This document shows positions 9,477 to 18,952 of a DNA stretch of 64,000 nt, piece by piece. Position 1 is the first letter of the stretch, and each line of letters starts with the position of its first letter. Origin of the DNA: Niastella yeongjuensis. GTDB lineage: Bacteria; Bacteroidota; Bacteroidia; Chitinophagales; Chitinophagaceae. Where the stretch lies: assembly GCF_900110245.1 (NCBI RefSeq), contig NZ_FOCZ01000002.1, positions 682,001 to 746,000 on the forward strand, given 5' to 3'. A program made the position numbers and the translations under genes. The notes under the pieces are model-generated. The model was not told the DNA's origin, did not search any database, and saw nothing but the letters and a program-made list of their open reading frames with translations.

Positions 9477-10795
9477 GCTACAATGTATACATAAGGCCCT
9501 TGCGCGAAGCAGATGCACTCACTTCGTACCAATGGCGCAATGATCCCAAAATATGGCGGTTTACCGGTAAGCGGCCCGACAAATACATTACTCCTGACAT
9601 TGAAAGAGCATGGCTGGCGTCGGCACTGCGCAGGGAAAATGAAAAACGATTTGCCATTTGTTTGTGTGACGATGATACCTACATAGGAAATGTATTCTTT
9701 ACCGATATAAAAGACGGCCAGGCCCTGTTACACATTTTCATTGGGGAAATACGGTACTGGGGTAAGAACCGGGCTTATGAATCTGCCTGGCTGGCGCTTG
9801 AACAGGGATTCACGCAGCTGGGGCTGCAACAGGTGAATCTTGAAATGCATAAGAATAATCCAGGGATAGGGAATGTAACAAGAATGGGCTGGCAACAGGG
9901 AGCTGAATTGGAAAACGGGTTTGTACAATACAAATACACCCGCCAGCAGTTTGAACAGGTTACAAAACAAACAACGCCCCTGGTTTCCATTTGCATCCCA
10001 ACCTATAACCACGGCAAATATATTCGCCGGTGCCTCGAAGGCGTAATGATGCAGCAAACCGGTTTTGCCTTTGAAGTGATCATTGGCGAAGATTGTTCAA
10101 CCGACGATACCCGTAGTATCATCCAGGAATTTGAAAAAAAGCATCCGGGTATAATAAAACCTATTTATCACCAACAGAATGTAGGCCCGCAACGAAATGC
10201 GTATGAGTTCTGCTGGCCTCGCCTAACCGGAAAATATATAGCTGTTTGTGAAGGCGACGATTACTGGACTGATCCGCATAAACTGCAAAAGCAGGTTGAT
10301 TTTTTAGAAGCGAATGGGGAGTTTGTACTGTGCTTTCACGAAGTAAGAACAGTTTCGGAAAATGACGAGGTGCTGAGAGAGGAAGCCGGCGACTTCAGGG
10401 TGTTTGACTGGAAGAGCATTTTTTATCAGCACATTCCTACCATGTCGGTTGTTTTTCGCAATTGTATCCCGGTTACGCATGAAGATTTCATTCATGTTAC
10501 CTATGGCGATCTGTTCCTGTTCGCTGCCTTGTCGAAATACGGCAAGCTCGCCGAGCTGGATTTTATAGGCGGAAATTATCGTAAACATGCCGGCGGTGCT
10601 TTCAGTGGCAGAAGCATGGAAGAGAAATACAAAGGCTCCATTGAAACCAGGAAGTTGATGAAACGGTCGGCGTTGTTTAATGAGGACCAGAAAAAGGAGA
10701 TTGAAAAAACAATGTGGCGCGAAAAGAAAAAGTTTGCGAAGAACCTGATCAAACATGGTAAACTAACGAGTAGCATTAAGATACTTTTTTTATAA
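9473..10795 (+). CDS. fusion: GNAT N-acyltransferase + GT2 glycosyltransferase
   Basis: A 440-residue protein with two domains. Residues 1 to about 155 resemble RimJ/RimL-like GNAT acetyltransferases (IRPLREADALTSYQWRNDP, later GIGNVTRMGWQQGAE). From about 170 a family-2 glycosyltransferase begins (LVSICIPTYNHGKYIRRCLEG), with GEDCSTDDT and the nucleotide-sugar/metal motif EGDDYW near residue 260. The arrangement suggests one protein that N-acylates an amino sugar (made by the DegT aminotransferase upstream) and transfers that or another sugar. The ATGA overlap with the previous gene supports a joint pathway. The order of the two reactions is inference. Confidence 0.85.
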   Translation: MSYNVYIRPLREADALTSYQWRNDPKIWRFTGKRPDKYITPDIERAWLASALRRENEKRFAICLCDDDTYIGNVFFTDIKDGQALLHIFIGEIRYWGKNRAYESAWLALEQGFTQLGLQQVNLEMHKNNPGIGNVTRMGWQQGAELENGFVQYKYTRQQFEQVTKQTTPLVSICIPTYNHGKYIRRCLEGVMMQQTGFAFEVIIGEDCSTDDTRSIIQEFEKKHPGIIKPIYHQQNVGPQRNAYEFCWPRLTGKYIAVCEGDDYWTDPHKLQKQVDFLEANGEFVLCFHEVRTVSENDEVLREEAGDFRVFDWKSIFYQHIPTMSVVFRNCIPVTHEDFIHVTYGDLFLFAALSKYGKLAELDFIGGNYRKHAGGAFSGRSMEEKYKGSIETRKLMKRSALFNEDQKKEIEKTMWREKKKFAKNLIKHGKLTSSIKILFL

Positions 10796-10853
10796 CTCAA
10801 ATCTTATCTGTAAAAGAAAAGACTTTATAAATCTACGCACCTAAAGAAATATT

Positions 10854-11747
10854 ATGAATACTAAGAGATTCGCTGCATTTGTGGTTACATTCAACCGTGC
10901 AGAAATTTTAATGGATACCATTCATAAGATCATGTCCCAAACGTTACCCCCTGAAAAATTACTGGTGATAGATAACGGTTCTACAGATGAAACCAGGCAA
11001 AAGCTGGATGAGTTATATCCGGAAGTGGCTTACATCAAAATGGGGTACAATGCAGGTCCTGCCGGTGGCGATAAAGTAGGCCTGGAAACATTAGCTAAGG
11101 AAGGATACCAGTGGATCTTCTGGGGCGATGACAACGATCCCCCGCCAACACCGGATACATTTGAAAAACTGGTACACCTGGGTGAGACATTCGGGGATCG
11201 ATGTGGCCAGGTGGGGATGGTGGGCAGCCGTTTCAATAAATTCACCGGATTGCTGCAACGGGCAACCAACGAAGAATTGCGCACAAATTCCTTTATAGAA
11301 GTAGATACCATTGGCGGCGGACAATGTAAGATCGTAAATGCAAAATCCATCCGGGATGGCATTCTTACGGAACCCAAATTGTTCTTCGGGTTTGAAGACC
11401 TTGATTTTGATCTGTCGCAGAAAGAAGCCGGTTACAAAATACTCGTACACAGCGATCTGTTTTTAGGCTGCCGCGAACGCTGGAACCGGATGCGTGTGGA
11501 GAACACGGTTGCCCGTAAAAAAGATGAAAAAGTATTGTGGCGGGATTACTACAGCATTCGCAATGCATTGTTCATTATGAAAAAGCACCGCCATTACCTG
11601 GCATTCTTATCAATTCTGCTAGTATCATTTGGAAAAAGCCTGCTGAGCTTTAAACATGGCTTGCGCTATGGCAGCCTGGTTATGAAAAATACCTGCAAGG
11701 CGGTTCGTGATTATGGTTTAAGAAGGTATTACAAGCAGGCTATTTAA
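10854..11747 (+). CDS. GT2 glycosyltransferase, copy A1 of a tandem pair
   Basis: A 297-residue family-2 glycosyltransferase. The N-terminal motif is FVVTFNRAEILMDTI, followed by LLVIDNGSTDET and the acidic nucleotide-sugar motif FWGDDNDPP. The middle has IGGGQCKIVNA and FGFEDLDFDLSQK, and the end has WRDYYSIRNALFIMKKH, common in rhamnosyl/galactofuranosyl-type GT2 enzymes. The next gene has the same length and reads along the same line, so the two are tandem duplicates. Donor and acceptor sugars are unknown. Confidence 0.9.
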   Translation: MNTKRFAAFVVTFNRAEILMDTIHKIMSQTLPPEKLLVIDNGSTDETRQKLDELYPEVAYIKMGYNAGPAGGDKVGLETLAKEGYQWIFWGDDNDPPPTPDTFEKLVHLGETFGDRCGQVGMVGSRFNKFTGLLQRATNEELRTNSFIEVDTIGGGQCKIVNAKSIRDGILTEPKLFFGFEDLDFDLSQKEAGYKILVHSDLFLGCRERWNRMRVENTVARKKDEKVLWRDYYSIRNALFIMKKHRHYLAFLSILLVSFGKSLLSFKHGLRYGSLVMKNTCKAVRDYGLRRYYKQAI

Positions 11748-11782
11748 GCTTGAGAAAATTAAACCCATAAAAGAAACACCAT

Positions 11783-12676
11783 ATGACCGAGAAAACGTTT
11801 GCAGCCTTTATTGTTACGTATAACCGTCCTGATATTTTGATGGACACCATTCAGAAGATACTCGATCAAACGAGGCCACCCGATAAGTTGCTCGTTGTTG
11901 ACAACAATGACAACGACGATACCAAAAACAAACTGGCGCAATTATATCCGGGGGTAGCGCATTTGAAGGTGGGGCATAATTCAGGATTTGCCGGTGGTGG
12001 CAAAATAGGTTTGCAAACGTTGGCTCAGGAAGGTTATAAATGGGTACTGTGGGCCGATGACAACGATCCGCCCTACACAAGAGATACACTCGAAAAACTG
12101 CTTCAGCTGGGAGAATCCTACGAGGGAAATTGTGGCCAGGTGGGTGTAGTGGGACATAAAATAAACAAACGCACCGGGCTGGTAATAAGAACCACCAATG
12201 AAGAGCTGGAAAAAGGCGAATACCTGGAAGTGGATACTATCGGCGGCGGTATGATAAAAGTGATCAAAGGCGAAAGCGTGCTGAAAGGAATTGTGCCTGA
12301 CCCGAAATTGTGGTTTGGCTTTGAAGACCTCGATCACGATCTGTCACAGCAAAAAGCCGGTTATAAAATACTCGTGCATTCCGGTTTGTTCCTTGATCTG
12401 CGGAAGAAATGGAACCGGTTGAATTTTAAAAAGACGGCTACCGTTCGGAAAAAAGAAGAGAGCGTATTGTGGCGGGATTATTACAGCATCCGCAATTCGA
12501 TGCGGGTGATGGTTAAAAACGGTTATTACCTGGCTTTCTTTTCCATCCTGTTCGTGTCCATTGCAAAAACCCTGGTAAGTTATAAATACGGTTTCCGGTA
12601 TGGCAGACTGGTTACCCAAAACACGTTCAAAGCAGTGCGTGATTACGGACTGAGCAGATGGTATAAAAGAATATAA
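11783..12676 (+). CDS. GT2 glycosyltransferase, copy A2 of a tandem pair
   Basis: A 297-residue paralogue of the preceding gene, identical in length and collinear through the whole protein: FIVTYNRPDILMDTI, LLVVDNNDNDDT, LWADDNDPP, IGGGMIKVIKG, FGFEDLDHDLSQQ, WRDYYSIRNSMRVM, ending YGLSRWYKRI. The donor-binding loop differs (DNNDNDD instead of DNGSTDE), which may mean a changed donor or acceptor rather than redundancy. It lies 35 bp after its twin. Confidence 0.9.
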   Translation: MTEKTFAAFIVTYNRPDILMDTIQKILDQTRPPDKLLVVDNNDNDDTKNKLAQLYPGVAHLKVGHNSGFAGGGKIGLQTLAQEGYKWVLWADDNDPPYTRDTLEKLLQLGESYEGNCGQVGVVGHKINKRTGLVIRTTNEELEKGEYLEVDTIGGGMIKVIKGESVLKGIVPDPKLWFGFEDLDHDLSQQKAGYKILVHSGLFLDLRKKWNRLNFKKTATVRKKEESVLWRDYYSIRNSMRVMVKNGYYLAFFSILFVSIAKTLVSYKYGFRYGRLVTQNTFKAVRDYGLSRWYKRI

Positions 12677-12747
12677 AAGACAATGCATCAATACGACCAC
12701 CATTAGACCACCGGCCAACGAGAATATTAAACCCAAAAATCTCCCGA

Positions 12748-13734
12748 ATGATGTCTTCGAACACATGTGCCATATTGGTTACATACAACAGGCTCGATAC
12801 CCTTAAAACGGCCCTGGACCATGTACTGGCCCAACACCTGAAACCTGCAACGATTGTTGTAGTGGACAACAACAGTACCGATGGTACTATTGAATACCTG
12901 CAGTCGATAGATGGACAAAACAATATCCACTGCATTTATATGGATAATAACACCGGTTCAGCCGGGGCCATTGCCGCAGGCATGGAATTCGGCTTAGCCA
13001 ATACGCATAATAAATATGATTATTTCTGGGTGCTGGACGACGATACCTTTTATGCACCCAATGCTTTGCAGGACCTGGTGGAGAACATCGGGAACAGCGA
13101 ATTCTCTATGATCGGCCTGCATGGCGCCCACATAAAAATGGGCCGGAAAATACAGGTGAAGGACGATGTGCGTTTGCAGGAAGTAGACTACGCCATGATC
13201 GACGGTGCGCTGATAAAAGCAGAAGTGGTTAAAAATGTAGGTACTATATGTGAAGAGTTTTTTATGATGTGCGACGATCATGAGTATTCGGTACGTATGC
13301 AACGCAAAGGTTATAAGATCGGCGTGCTGAAAAATGGTGCCGACAACCGATTGTACCTGGGCGGCGGCGGCCAGTTTACCCGTGCCACCCTGTGGCGTGG
13401 ATATTATTCTGCCCGCAACCACATATTTATCATAAAGAAACATTTCTCTTTCGTAAATTTATTTGGTTATTGCCTGCTACAATCCAAACTGTTAATCACC
13501 GCCGCACTTCTTGCCCCGGACCGCTTCAAACGCGTACGCTTCAGACTGATGGGCATTTTGCATGGAATATTAGGCAAGGGAGGCAGAACGTTAGATCCCG
13601 GCACACTTAAGTTTACGACCCAAAAGGCATTGAAGTATGCGAAGTCGAAAAAACTGGCTATTCATATACCAGTGATCACTACGCATGTACTTGATGTTTT
13701 TGATTACCTGGAACTTAGTCTTAATGTAATTTAA
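12748..13734 (+). CDS. GT2 glycosyltransferase, copy B1 of a tandem pair
   Basis: A 328-residue family-2 glycosyltransferase with CAILVTYNRLDTLKTAL, VVVDNNSTDGTIEYL, VLDDDTFYAPNAL and MIDGALIKAEVV, plus EEFFMMCDDHEYSVR in the acceptor part. It is of the rhamnosyl/galactofuranosyl-like GT2 type but belongs to a different subgroup from the A pair upstream. Relative to its twin it has a C-terminal extension of roughly 40 residues after LDPGTLKF. The start at 12748 (MMSSNTCAILV) or one codon later are both possible. Confidence 0.9.
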   Translation: MMSSNTCAILVTYNRLDTLKTALDHVLAQHLKPATIVVVDNNSTDGTIEYLQSIDGQNNIHCIYMDNNTGSAGAIAAGMEFGLANTHNKYDYFWVLDDDTFYAPNALQDLVENIGNSEFSMIGLHGAHIKMGRKIQVKDDVRLQEVDYAMIDGALIKAEVVKNVGTICEEFFMMCDDHEYSVRMQRKGYKIGVLKNGADNRLYLGGGGQFTRATLWRGYYSARNHIFIIKKHFSFVNLFGYCLLQSKLLITAALLAPDRFKRVRFRLMGILHGILGKGGRTLDPGTLKFTTQKALKYAKSKKLAIHIPVITTHVLDVFDYLELSLNVI

Positions 13735-13742
13735 AGGATACT

Positions 13743-14609
13743 ATGAATACAAGGGTTTGCGCAATTGTAGTGACATATAACCGGCTCGAGACGTTAAAGA
13801 CGGCCATCGCGCACATACTGGCCCAAACGGTGCCGCCCACTGAAATTGTTATCGTTGATAACAATAGTACAGATGGAACAAAAGAATACCTGCAAACACT
13901 GCAAGGGAAAAATAGTATTCATTGCATTTACATGGAAAGCAATACCGGCTCGGCCGGCGCCATTGCAAAAGCCATGACGTATGGGCTAACCCGTAATGCA
14001 TATGATTATTTCTGGATCCTGGACGATGATACTTTCTATGCACCCAATGCATTGAAAGAACTGGTTGAAAGCATAGAAGAAACCCCGTTTGTGATGCTGG
14101 GCCTGCATGGCGCCAACTTTAAAATGGGTGCCAAGGTACATGCCGATCCCAACGTTCGGTTACAGGAAATAGATTATGCCATGATTGACGGGGCCCTTAT
14201 AAAAGCGGATGTGGTGCGCCAACTGGGCCCCCTGTGCGAAGAGTTCTTTATGATGTGCGACGACCAGGAATATTCCATCCGCATCAGAAGGGCCGGCTAC
14301 AGGATCGGGGTGCTGAAGAACGGGGCCGATGATCGCCAGTTGCTAGGCGGCGGCGGACAGTTTACCAAAGCCACCTTATGGCGCAACTATTATTCGGCCC
14401 GCAATCATACGTTCATTATTAAAAAGCATTTCTCCCTGTTGGAGTTCATTGCTTATCTCTACCACCAGGTGAAACTGTTGCTCACAGCAGCTATCCTGGC
14501 GCCAGACCGTTTTAAAAGGGTGCAATTCCGCTTATTGGGCATCTGGCATGGCATCAGGGGAATTGGCGGCAGAACGCTGGACCCCGGTACACTGAAATTT
14601 GTAAAGTAA
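13743..14609 (+). CDS. GT2 glycosyltransferase, copy B2 of a tandem pair
   Basis: A 288-residue paralogue of the preceding gene, 8 bp downstream. It matches from CAIVVTYNRLETLKTAI through ILDDDTFYAPNAL, AMIDGALIKADVV and EEFFMMCDDQEYSIR to GGRTLDPGTLKF, where it stops. The shared blocks are near identical at several places, so this is a recent tandem duplication compared with the A pair. Specific sugars are unknown. Confidence 0.9.
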   Translation: MNTRVCAIVVTYNRLETLKTAIAHILAQTVPPTEIVIVDNNSTDGTKEYLQTLQGKNSIHCIYMESNTGSAGAIAKAMTYGLTRNAYDYFWILDDDTFYAPNALKELVESIEETPFVMLGLHGANFKMGAKVHADPNVRLQEIDYAMIDGALIKADVVRQLGPLCEEFFMMCDDQEYSIRIRRAGYRIGVLKNGADDRQLLGGGGQFTKATLWRNYYSARNHTFIIKKHFSLLEFIAYLYHQVKLLLTAAILAPDRFKRVQFRLLGIWHGIRGIGGRTLDPGTLKFVK

Positions 14610-14663
14610 AAACCTGTTAAAACCCCCAAAACACTGTAATAGAACCCAGGAACCGGCTACCGA

Positions 14664-15479
14664 ATGCTGAATCGTTTAGAAAAAAAGAAACATATGACTT
14701 CACAGTTCAAGAAAAAGGTAGTTACGACACTTCGTTATGTTTACAAAGTTGGCATCGTTAAATCACTAATGATTGGATTAGCCATGAGCGCCTCGGGAGA
14801 AGAATATGAAGTAAAATGGAAAGGACGGCATTATCACATCAGAAAGCACTCCAGTGATTTCAAGGTTTTTCGGGCCGTAGCAGTATTTGGACAGTATAAC
14901 GTTCCCAGGATCACCAATAAGAACGTTAATACCATTATTGACCTGGGTTCGAATATTGGTTTTTCAGTGATGCACTTTAAATCGAAATTCCCCCATGCCC
15001 ATGTTATTGCGGTGGAGCCTGAAAAGAAAAACTTCGACCAGCTGGTAAAAAATGTAAAGACCTATCCAAAGGTCGATTGCCTGCAAAATGCCATCTGGCA
15101 CTCCCAAAAGAACCTGGGTATCATTGATAGCGGCCTGGGCGAATATGGCTTCAGAACGGTAGAAGGGAATCAGAAACAGGTGGGAAGTGTAGATGCTATT
15201 ACCATGGACGACATCATTGACCGATATAATTTACAAACGATCGATATTCTCAAGATCGATATTGAAGGGGCCGAGAAAGAGTTGTTTACCCATAATTACG
15301 AAAACTGGCTGCCTAAAGTACGCTGTATAGTAATTGAGTTGCACGATGCCTTCCGGCCCGGTTGCGCTACCGCCTTTTTTAAAGCGATCTCAAGCAGGGA
15401 TTTTGATATTTTTTGCAAAGGAGAAGATATAATAATAACATTTACCGATACCAAACAAGAGGTTGTAGAATATGCATAG
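14664..15479 (+). CDS. FkbM-family methyltransferase
   Basis: A 271-residue SAM-dependent methyltransferase. The SAM-binding motif is TIIDLGSNIGFSVMHFKSKFP, followed by VIAVEPEKKNFDQL and, near the end of the domain, IDILKIDIEGAEKELF, the hallmark of the FkbM group. In polysaccharide loci such proteins are expected to O-methylate a sugar hydroxyl. The first ATG (14664) gives a lysine-rich leader; a second in-frame ATG lies 30 bp later. The stop overlaps the possible start of the next gene. Reaction inferred from family and context. Confidence 0.88.
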   Translation: MLNRLEKKKHMTSQFKKKVVTTLRYVYKVGIVKSLMIGLAMSASGEEYEVKWKGRHYHIRKHSSDFKVFRAVAVFGQYNVPRITNKNVNTIIDLGSNIGFSVMHFKSKFPHAHVIAVEPEKKNFDQLVKNVKTYPKVDCLQNAIWHSQKNLGIIDSGLGEYGFRTVEGNQKQVGSVDAITMDDIIDRYNLQTIDILKIDIEGAEKELFTHNYENWLPKVRCIVIELHDAFRPGCATAFFKAISSRDFDIFCKGEDIIITFTDTKQEVVEYA

Positions 15480-15546
15480 CGATACTATTACCGGAACTGA
15501 TTTCAGGAACGTGACTGTTGCCGTAGACAATGACGCCCCAACCCGC

Positions 15547-16671
15547 ATGAGTAAAAAAGTATTATTTGTTATAGATACCTTACAAACCGGCGGTGCTGAA
15601 CAAAGCCTTTTTGCCAATGCCATCCGGTTTAAAAATATGCAGCCGGTGGTTTGCCACTTATATGCCGGCGATCTGTTAAAACAAAAGTTTACCGCACACA
15701 ACATTCCTGTTTATTCAGTAGGACTGAAAAAGAAATACGGATTTACCGAGGCTTACAAACAATTAAAAGCAGTTGTTCAAAAAGAACAGCCGGATATAAT
15801 TGTAGCCTACTTAACCCGGTCAGAACTGATTGCCCGGCTGGTTGCCCGTTTCAGCCATATTCCGGTTATAGGCACGTTTGTGAGTGAACTCTATTCCGAT
15901 ACTTACAACACGGCCCTTTCTGTAAAGGCAAAAATGGCGGTGTCGTTTTTTAAATGGGCCAATAAAACAACGGCCCGGTTTTGTAAGGGATTTGTTGCCA
16001 ACTCAGCAGAAGTAAAAAGATCCAATGCAAAAGCATTAGGCATTGCGCTCAATAAAATTGAAGTAATAAACAGAGGCCGGGATAGTGATCTATTCCGGTT
16101 TCATGTTCCCCTGGTACAACCGGGAAAGCCACTCAGGTTTTTAAACGTTGGCCGGTTGGTACCGGTGAAAGGCCAGCGCGATCTGATACTGGCTTTCAAT
16201 GAGTTTTTATCCGCCTGCCCCAACGCTGTGTTACACATAGCCGGTGAGGGCCCGGCACGCGAATCGTTATCAGCGCTGATCGATGAGTTGGGATTGCAGA
16301 ACAAGGTAGTGTTGTTGGGAAGCCGCGAGATACCAACGCTGATAAATGAGTATGATTGTTTTGTTTTTCCATCGCACAGTGAAGGGTTCAGCGGTGCCAT
16401 TGTAGAAGCCATGTTTGCCGGGTTGCCGGTGCTGGCCAGTGATATTGCCGTAAATAAAGAAGTGATCACTCATTTGGAAACCGGTTACTTTTTTGAAAAG
16501 GGATCGGTAGAAAGTATAAAACAGGCTTTGTTGTGGTTCAAGGATAATGTAGCAGTAGCCAACGCATTTGCCGTAAAAGCGAATGAACATGCCCGGCAAA
16601 ATTTTGAACTGGAGAAAATAGCCGGTAAGCTGGAAAATTATTTACTCAACATGATCATTGTAAAAAATTGA
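15547..16671 (+). CDS. GT4 glycosyltransferase
   Basis: Family-4 glycosyltransferase (GT-B fold). The start is placed at 15547 (MSKKVLFVIDTLQTGGAEQSLF), because GT4 proteins begin with this strand and glycine loop. The frame is open to an ATG at 15472 that overlaps the previous gene, giving 25 extra residues with no family resemblance. The C-terminal donor domain shows LNVGRLVPVKGQRDLI, LHIAGEGPARESL, and FPSHSEGFSGAIVEAMFAGLPVLAS with the conserved EX7E pair. It lies first in a run of three GT4 genes. Sugar specificity unknown. Confidence 0.88.
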   Translation: MSKKVLFVIDTLQTGGAEQSLFANAIRFKNMQPVVCHLYAGDLLKQKFTAHNIPVYSVGLKKKYGFTEAYKQLKAVVQKEQPDIIVAYLTRSELIARLVARFSHIPVIGTFVSELYSDTYNTALSVKAKMAVSFFKWANKTTARFCKGFVANSAEVKRSNAKALGIALNKIEVINRGRDSDLFRFHVPLVQPGKPLRFLNVGRLVPVKGQRDLILAFNEFLSACPNAVLHIAGEGPARESLSALIDELGLQNKVVLLGSREIPTLINEYDCFVFPSHSEGFSGAIVEAMFAGLPVLASDIAVNKEVITHLETGYFFEKGSVESIKQALLWFKDNVAVANAFAVKANEHARQNFELEKIAGKLENYLLNMIIVKN

Positions 16672-17759
16672 CAATACTTCAACTGGTTCAGAAACCCCAA
16701 TTGCGCGGGGCGGAAATGTTTGCCTCTCAACTAAGTACCCACATAAACGAAAAAGGCGATAAAGCAATGCTGGTATTTGTTTTTCCGGGTAAAGCGCCTT
16801 TGCCATTTAGCGGTGAAACAAAACACCTGAACGGTTCACCCAAAAAACGCATGTGGGATATAAAAGCCTGGCGCAACCTGGCACAGCTCATCAAAGAGGA
16901 AAAGCCCGATGTGGTGCAGGCCAATGCAGGCGATACTTTAAAATATGCGGTGTTCTCGAAGTTGTTCTTCAAATGGAAACAACCCATTGTTTTTAGAAAC
17001 GCCAGTACCATTAGCCTGTACATAAAATCTGCCCCGGCTAAACTATTGAATGGCTTTTTCTTTAAATACGCCACTCGGATTGTTTCTGTAAGCAGGACCT
17101 CCGCATCAGATTTCGCGAATCTGTTCCCGCAATTCAAAGAGCGGATAGTAACCGTGCCAATTGGAATTGAAGAAGCTGAATTGAACGATGCCGGAAAAGG
17201 AAATGTATTGCCCGGCGCATCGAAACCGGTACTGGTGCATGTAGGCGGGTTCACTTATGAAAAGAACCATGTTCGCCTTATCGGGATCTTTGAAGGTATT
17301 CTGAAAAAACAACCTGGTGCCAGTTTACATTTTGTGGGCAGCGGGCCCTTGCAAGGGCAAATAGAAGAACTGGTAAAACAAAAAGGACTCGAACAACACG
17401 TACATTTTTACGGGTTCCGCAATGATGCCATGCAGTTTATAAAGAATGCCGATGTCTTGTTATTGCCCAGCATCATTGAAGGATTGCCTGGTGTAATACT
17501 GGAAGCCTTTTATTGTAAAACCCCGGTGGTGGCTTATGAAGTGGGCGGCATCCCCGAAGTAGTGATCAACAATAAAACGGGTTACCTGGTGTCAAAAGGC
17601 AATGAAGAAGCCTTTGTTGACAATGTGCTGAAAGCGATAGATAAAACGCCGGCCAATGAACAAATGGTGCAAAACGCCTGGCAACTGGTGATGAACGAGT
17701 ACCTGAATACCCGCATAGCTGCTAAATTTTTGGAAGTATATAACGATATAAAGAAATAA
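16668..17759 (+). CDS. GT4 glycosyltransferase, TTG start
   Basis: A 363-residue family-4 glycosyltransferase beginning with a TTG codon that overlaps the stop of the preceding gene (TTGA). There is no in-frame ATG before LQLVQKPQLRGAEMF, the N-terminal glycine loop, so the TTG start is the best choice. The donor domain has LVHVGGFTYEKNHVRLI, LHFVGSGPLQGQIEEL and LPSIIEGLPGVILEAFYCKTPVVAYEVGGIPEV. It sits between two other GT4 genes. Specificity unknown. Confidence 0.87.
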   Translation: MTILQLVQKPQLRGAEMFASQLSTHINEKGDKAMLVFVFPGKAPLPFSGETKHLNGSPKKRMWDIKAWRNLAQLIKEEKPDVVQANAGDTLKYAVFSKLFFKWKQPIVFRNASTISLYIKSAPAKLLNGFFFKYATRIVSVSRTSASDFANLFPQFKERIVTVPIGIEEAELNDAGKGNVLPGASKPVLVHVGGFTYEKNHVRLIGIFEGILKKQPGASLHFVGSGPLQGQIEELVKQKGLEQHVHFYGFRNDAMQFIKNADVLLLPSIIEGLPGVILEAFYCKTPVVAYEVGGIPEVVINNKTGYLVSKGNEEAFVDNVLKAIDKTPANEQMVQNAWQLVMNEYLNTRIAAKFLEVYNDIKK

Positions 17760-17777
17760 GACCCCCCCCACAAAAAC

Positions 17778-18941
17778 ATGGATACATTGAACAAAACATA
17801 TATCCGTCAAACGTACCAGGACCAACAACCCGTTCCGGTATTGCACATTATTAAATCACTGGGCCGAGGCGGAGCAGAGATGTTATTGCCCGAAACCTTG
17901 CGTCAGCACGATAAACAGAAATACGACTTTCATTATATGTACTTTCTGCCCTGGAAGAACCAGATGGTGTCGGCCATTGAAGAAGAGGGTGGGAAAGTGG
18001 TTTGTATCCCCGCAAAGAACAATGCTAAAATATTACTGGCCGTACGCAGGATAGCGGCGTATGTGCGCAAACATAATATCCAACTCATCCACTGCCATCT
18101 CCCCTGGGCTGGTATGGCTGCCCGTATAGTAGGCAGAATGACCGGGGTGCCGGTTGTTTATACCGAACACAATAAATGGGAGCGCTATCATAAATTGACC
18201 TACCTGTTAAACAAATTTACCTTTGGAAGTCAGCAACGTGTTATAGCCGTATCAGCAGAAGTGGCCAACTCCATTAAAACAAATTATGGAAAAGCAAAAC
18301 CGCTGGTACAGGTAGTGGCCAATGGTACAGATACACTTAAGTATTCCCGTACCCAAAACACAGGCAACGATATCCGCGCAGCATTTAATATTCCGCCAAC
18401 CGCCACCGTAATTGGTATTACCTGTGTATTCAGGGCACAAAAGCGGTTGGGCACCTGGCTGGAAATTGCGCAGGCGGTGCATGCAAAAGACCCCAACACT
18501 TTTTTTATAATTGTAGGAGATGGTCCATTGAAGGAAGAGATCCACGCCAAAGCAAAAACACTCGGTACTGATCAATATGTGTTTTTTGCCGGACTACAAA
18601 CCGAGACCCGTCCGTACTTCGCCGCCATGGATATTTTTATGATGAGCTCGGAGTTTGAAGGACTGCCCATTGCCCTGCTGGAAGCAATGAGTATGAATTG
18701 TGTGCCGGCCTGTACTGCCGCCGGTGGTATACCTGAAGTAATAAAGGATAGTGAGAATGGCGTATTGGTACCGGTTCAGGAACCCATGCAACTAGTGGAG
18801 CGTTTATTGGCCCTGATACAACAACCCGCCGAAGTAACCAGCATGAAACAAGCTGCCCGAGAAACAGTGATCAACGCTTTCAGCATGAAAAAAATGGTGG
18901 GCGAGCTGGAGACCATTTACAACGATTTGATTACAAAATAA
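17778..18941 (+). CDS. GT4 glycosyltransferase
   Basis: A 387-residue family-4 glycosyltransferase. The N-domain carries VLHIIKSLGRGGAEMLLPE. The C-domain has ITCVFRAQKRLGTWLE, FIIVGDGPLKEEI and MSSEFEGLPIALLEAMSMNCVPACTAAGGIPEV, with the conserved glutamates of the EX7E motif. The start at 17778 leaves about 20 polar residues ahead of the Rossmann strand, so a shorter start is possible. It lies between another GT4 gene and the polymerase-like membrane protein. Confidence 0.88.
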   Translation: MDTLNKTYIRQTYQDQQPVPVLHIIKSLGRGGAEMLLPETLRQHDKQKYDFHYMYFLPWKNQMVSAIEEEGGKVVCIPAKNNAKILLAVRRIAAYVRKHNIQLIHCHLPWAGMAARIVGRMTGVPVVYTEHNKWERYHKLTYLLNKFTFGSQQRVIAVSAEVANSIKTNYGKAKPLVQVVANGTDTLKYSRTQNTGNDIRAAFNIPPTATVIGITCVFRAQKRLGTWLEIAQAVHAKDPNTFFIIVGDGPLKEEIHAKAKTLGTDQYVFFAGLQTETRPYFAAMDIFMMSSEFEGLPIALLEAMSMNCVPACTAAGGIPEVIKDSENGVLVPVQEPMQLVERLLALIQQPAEVTSMKQAARETVINAFSMKKMVGELETIYNDLITK

Positions 18942-18952
18942 AACTCAGGACT

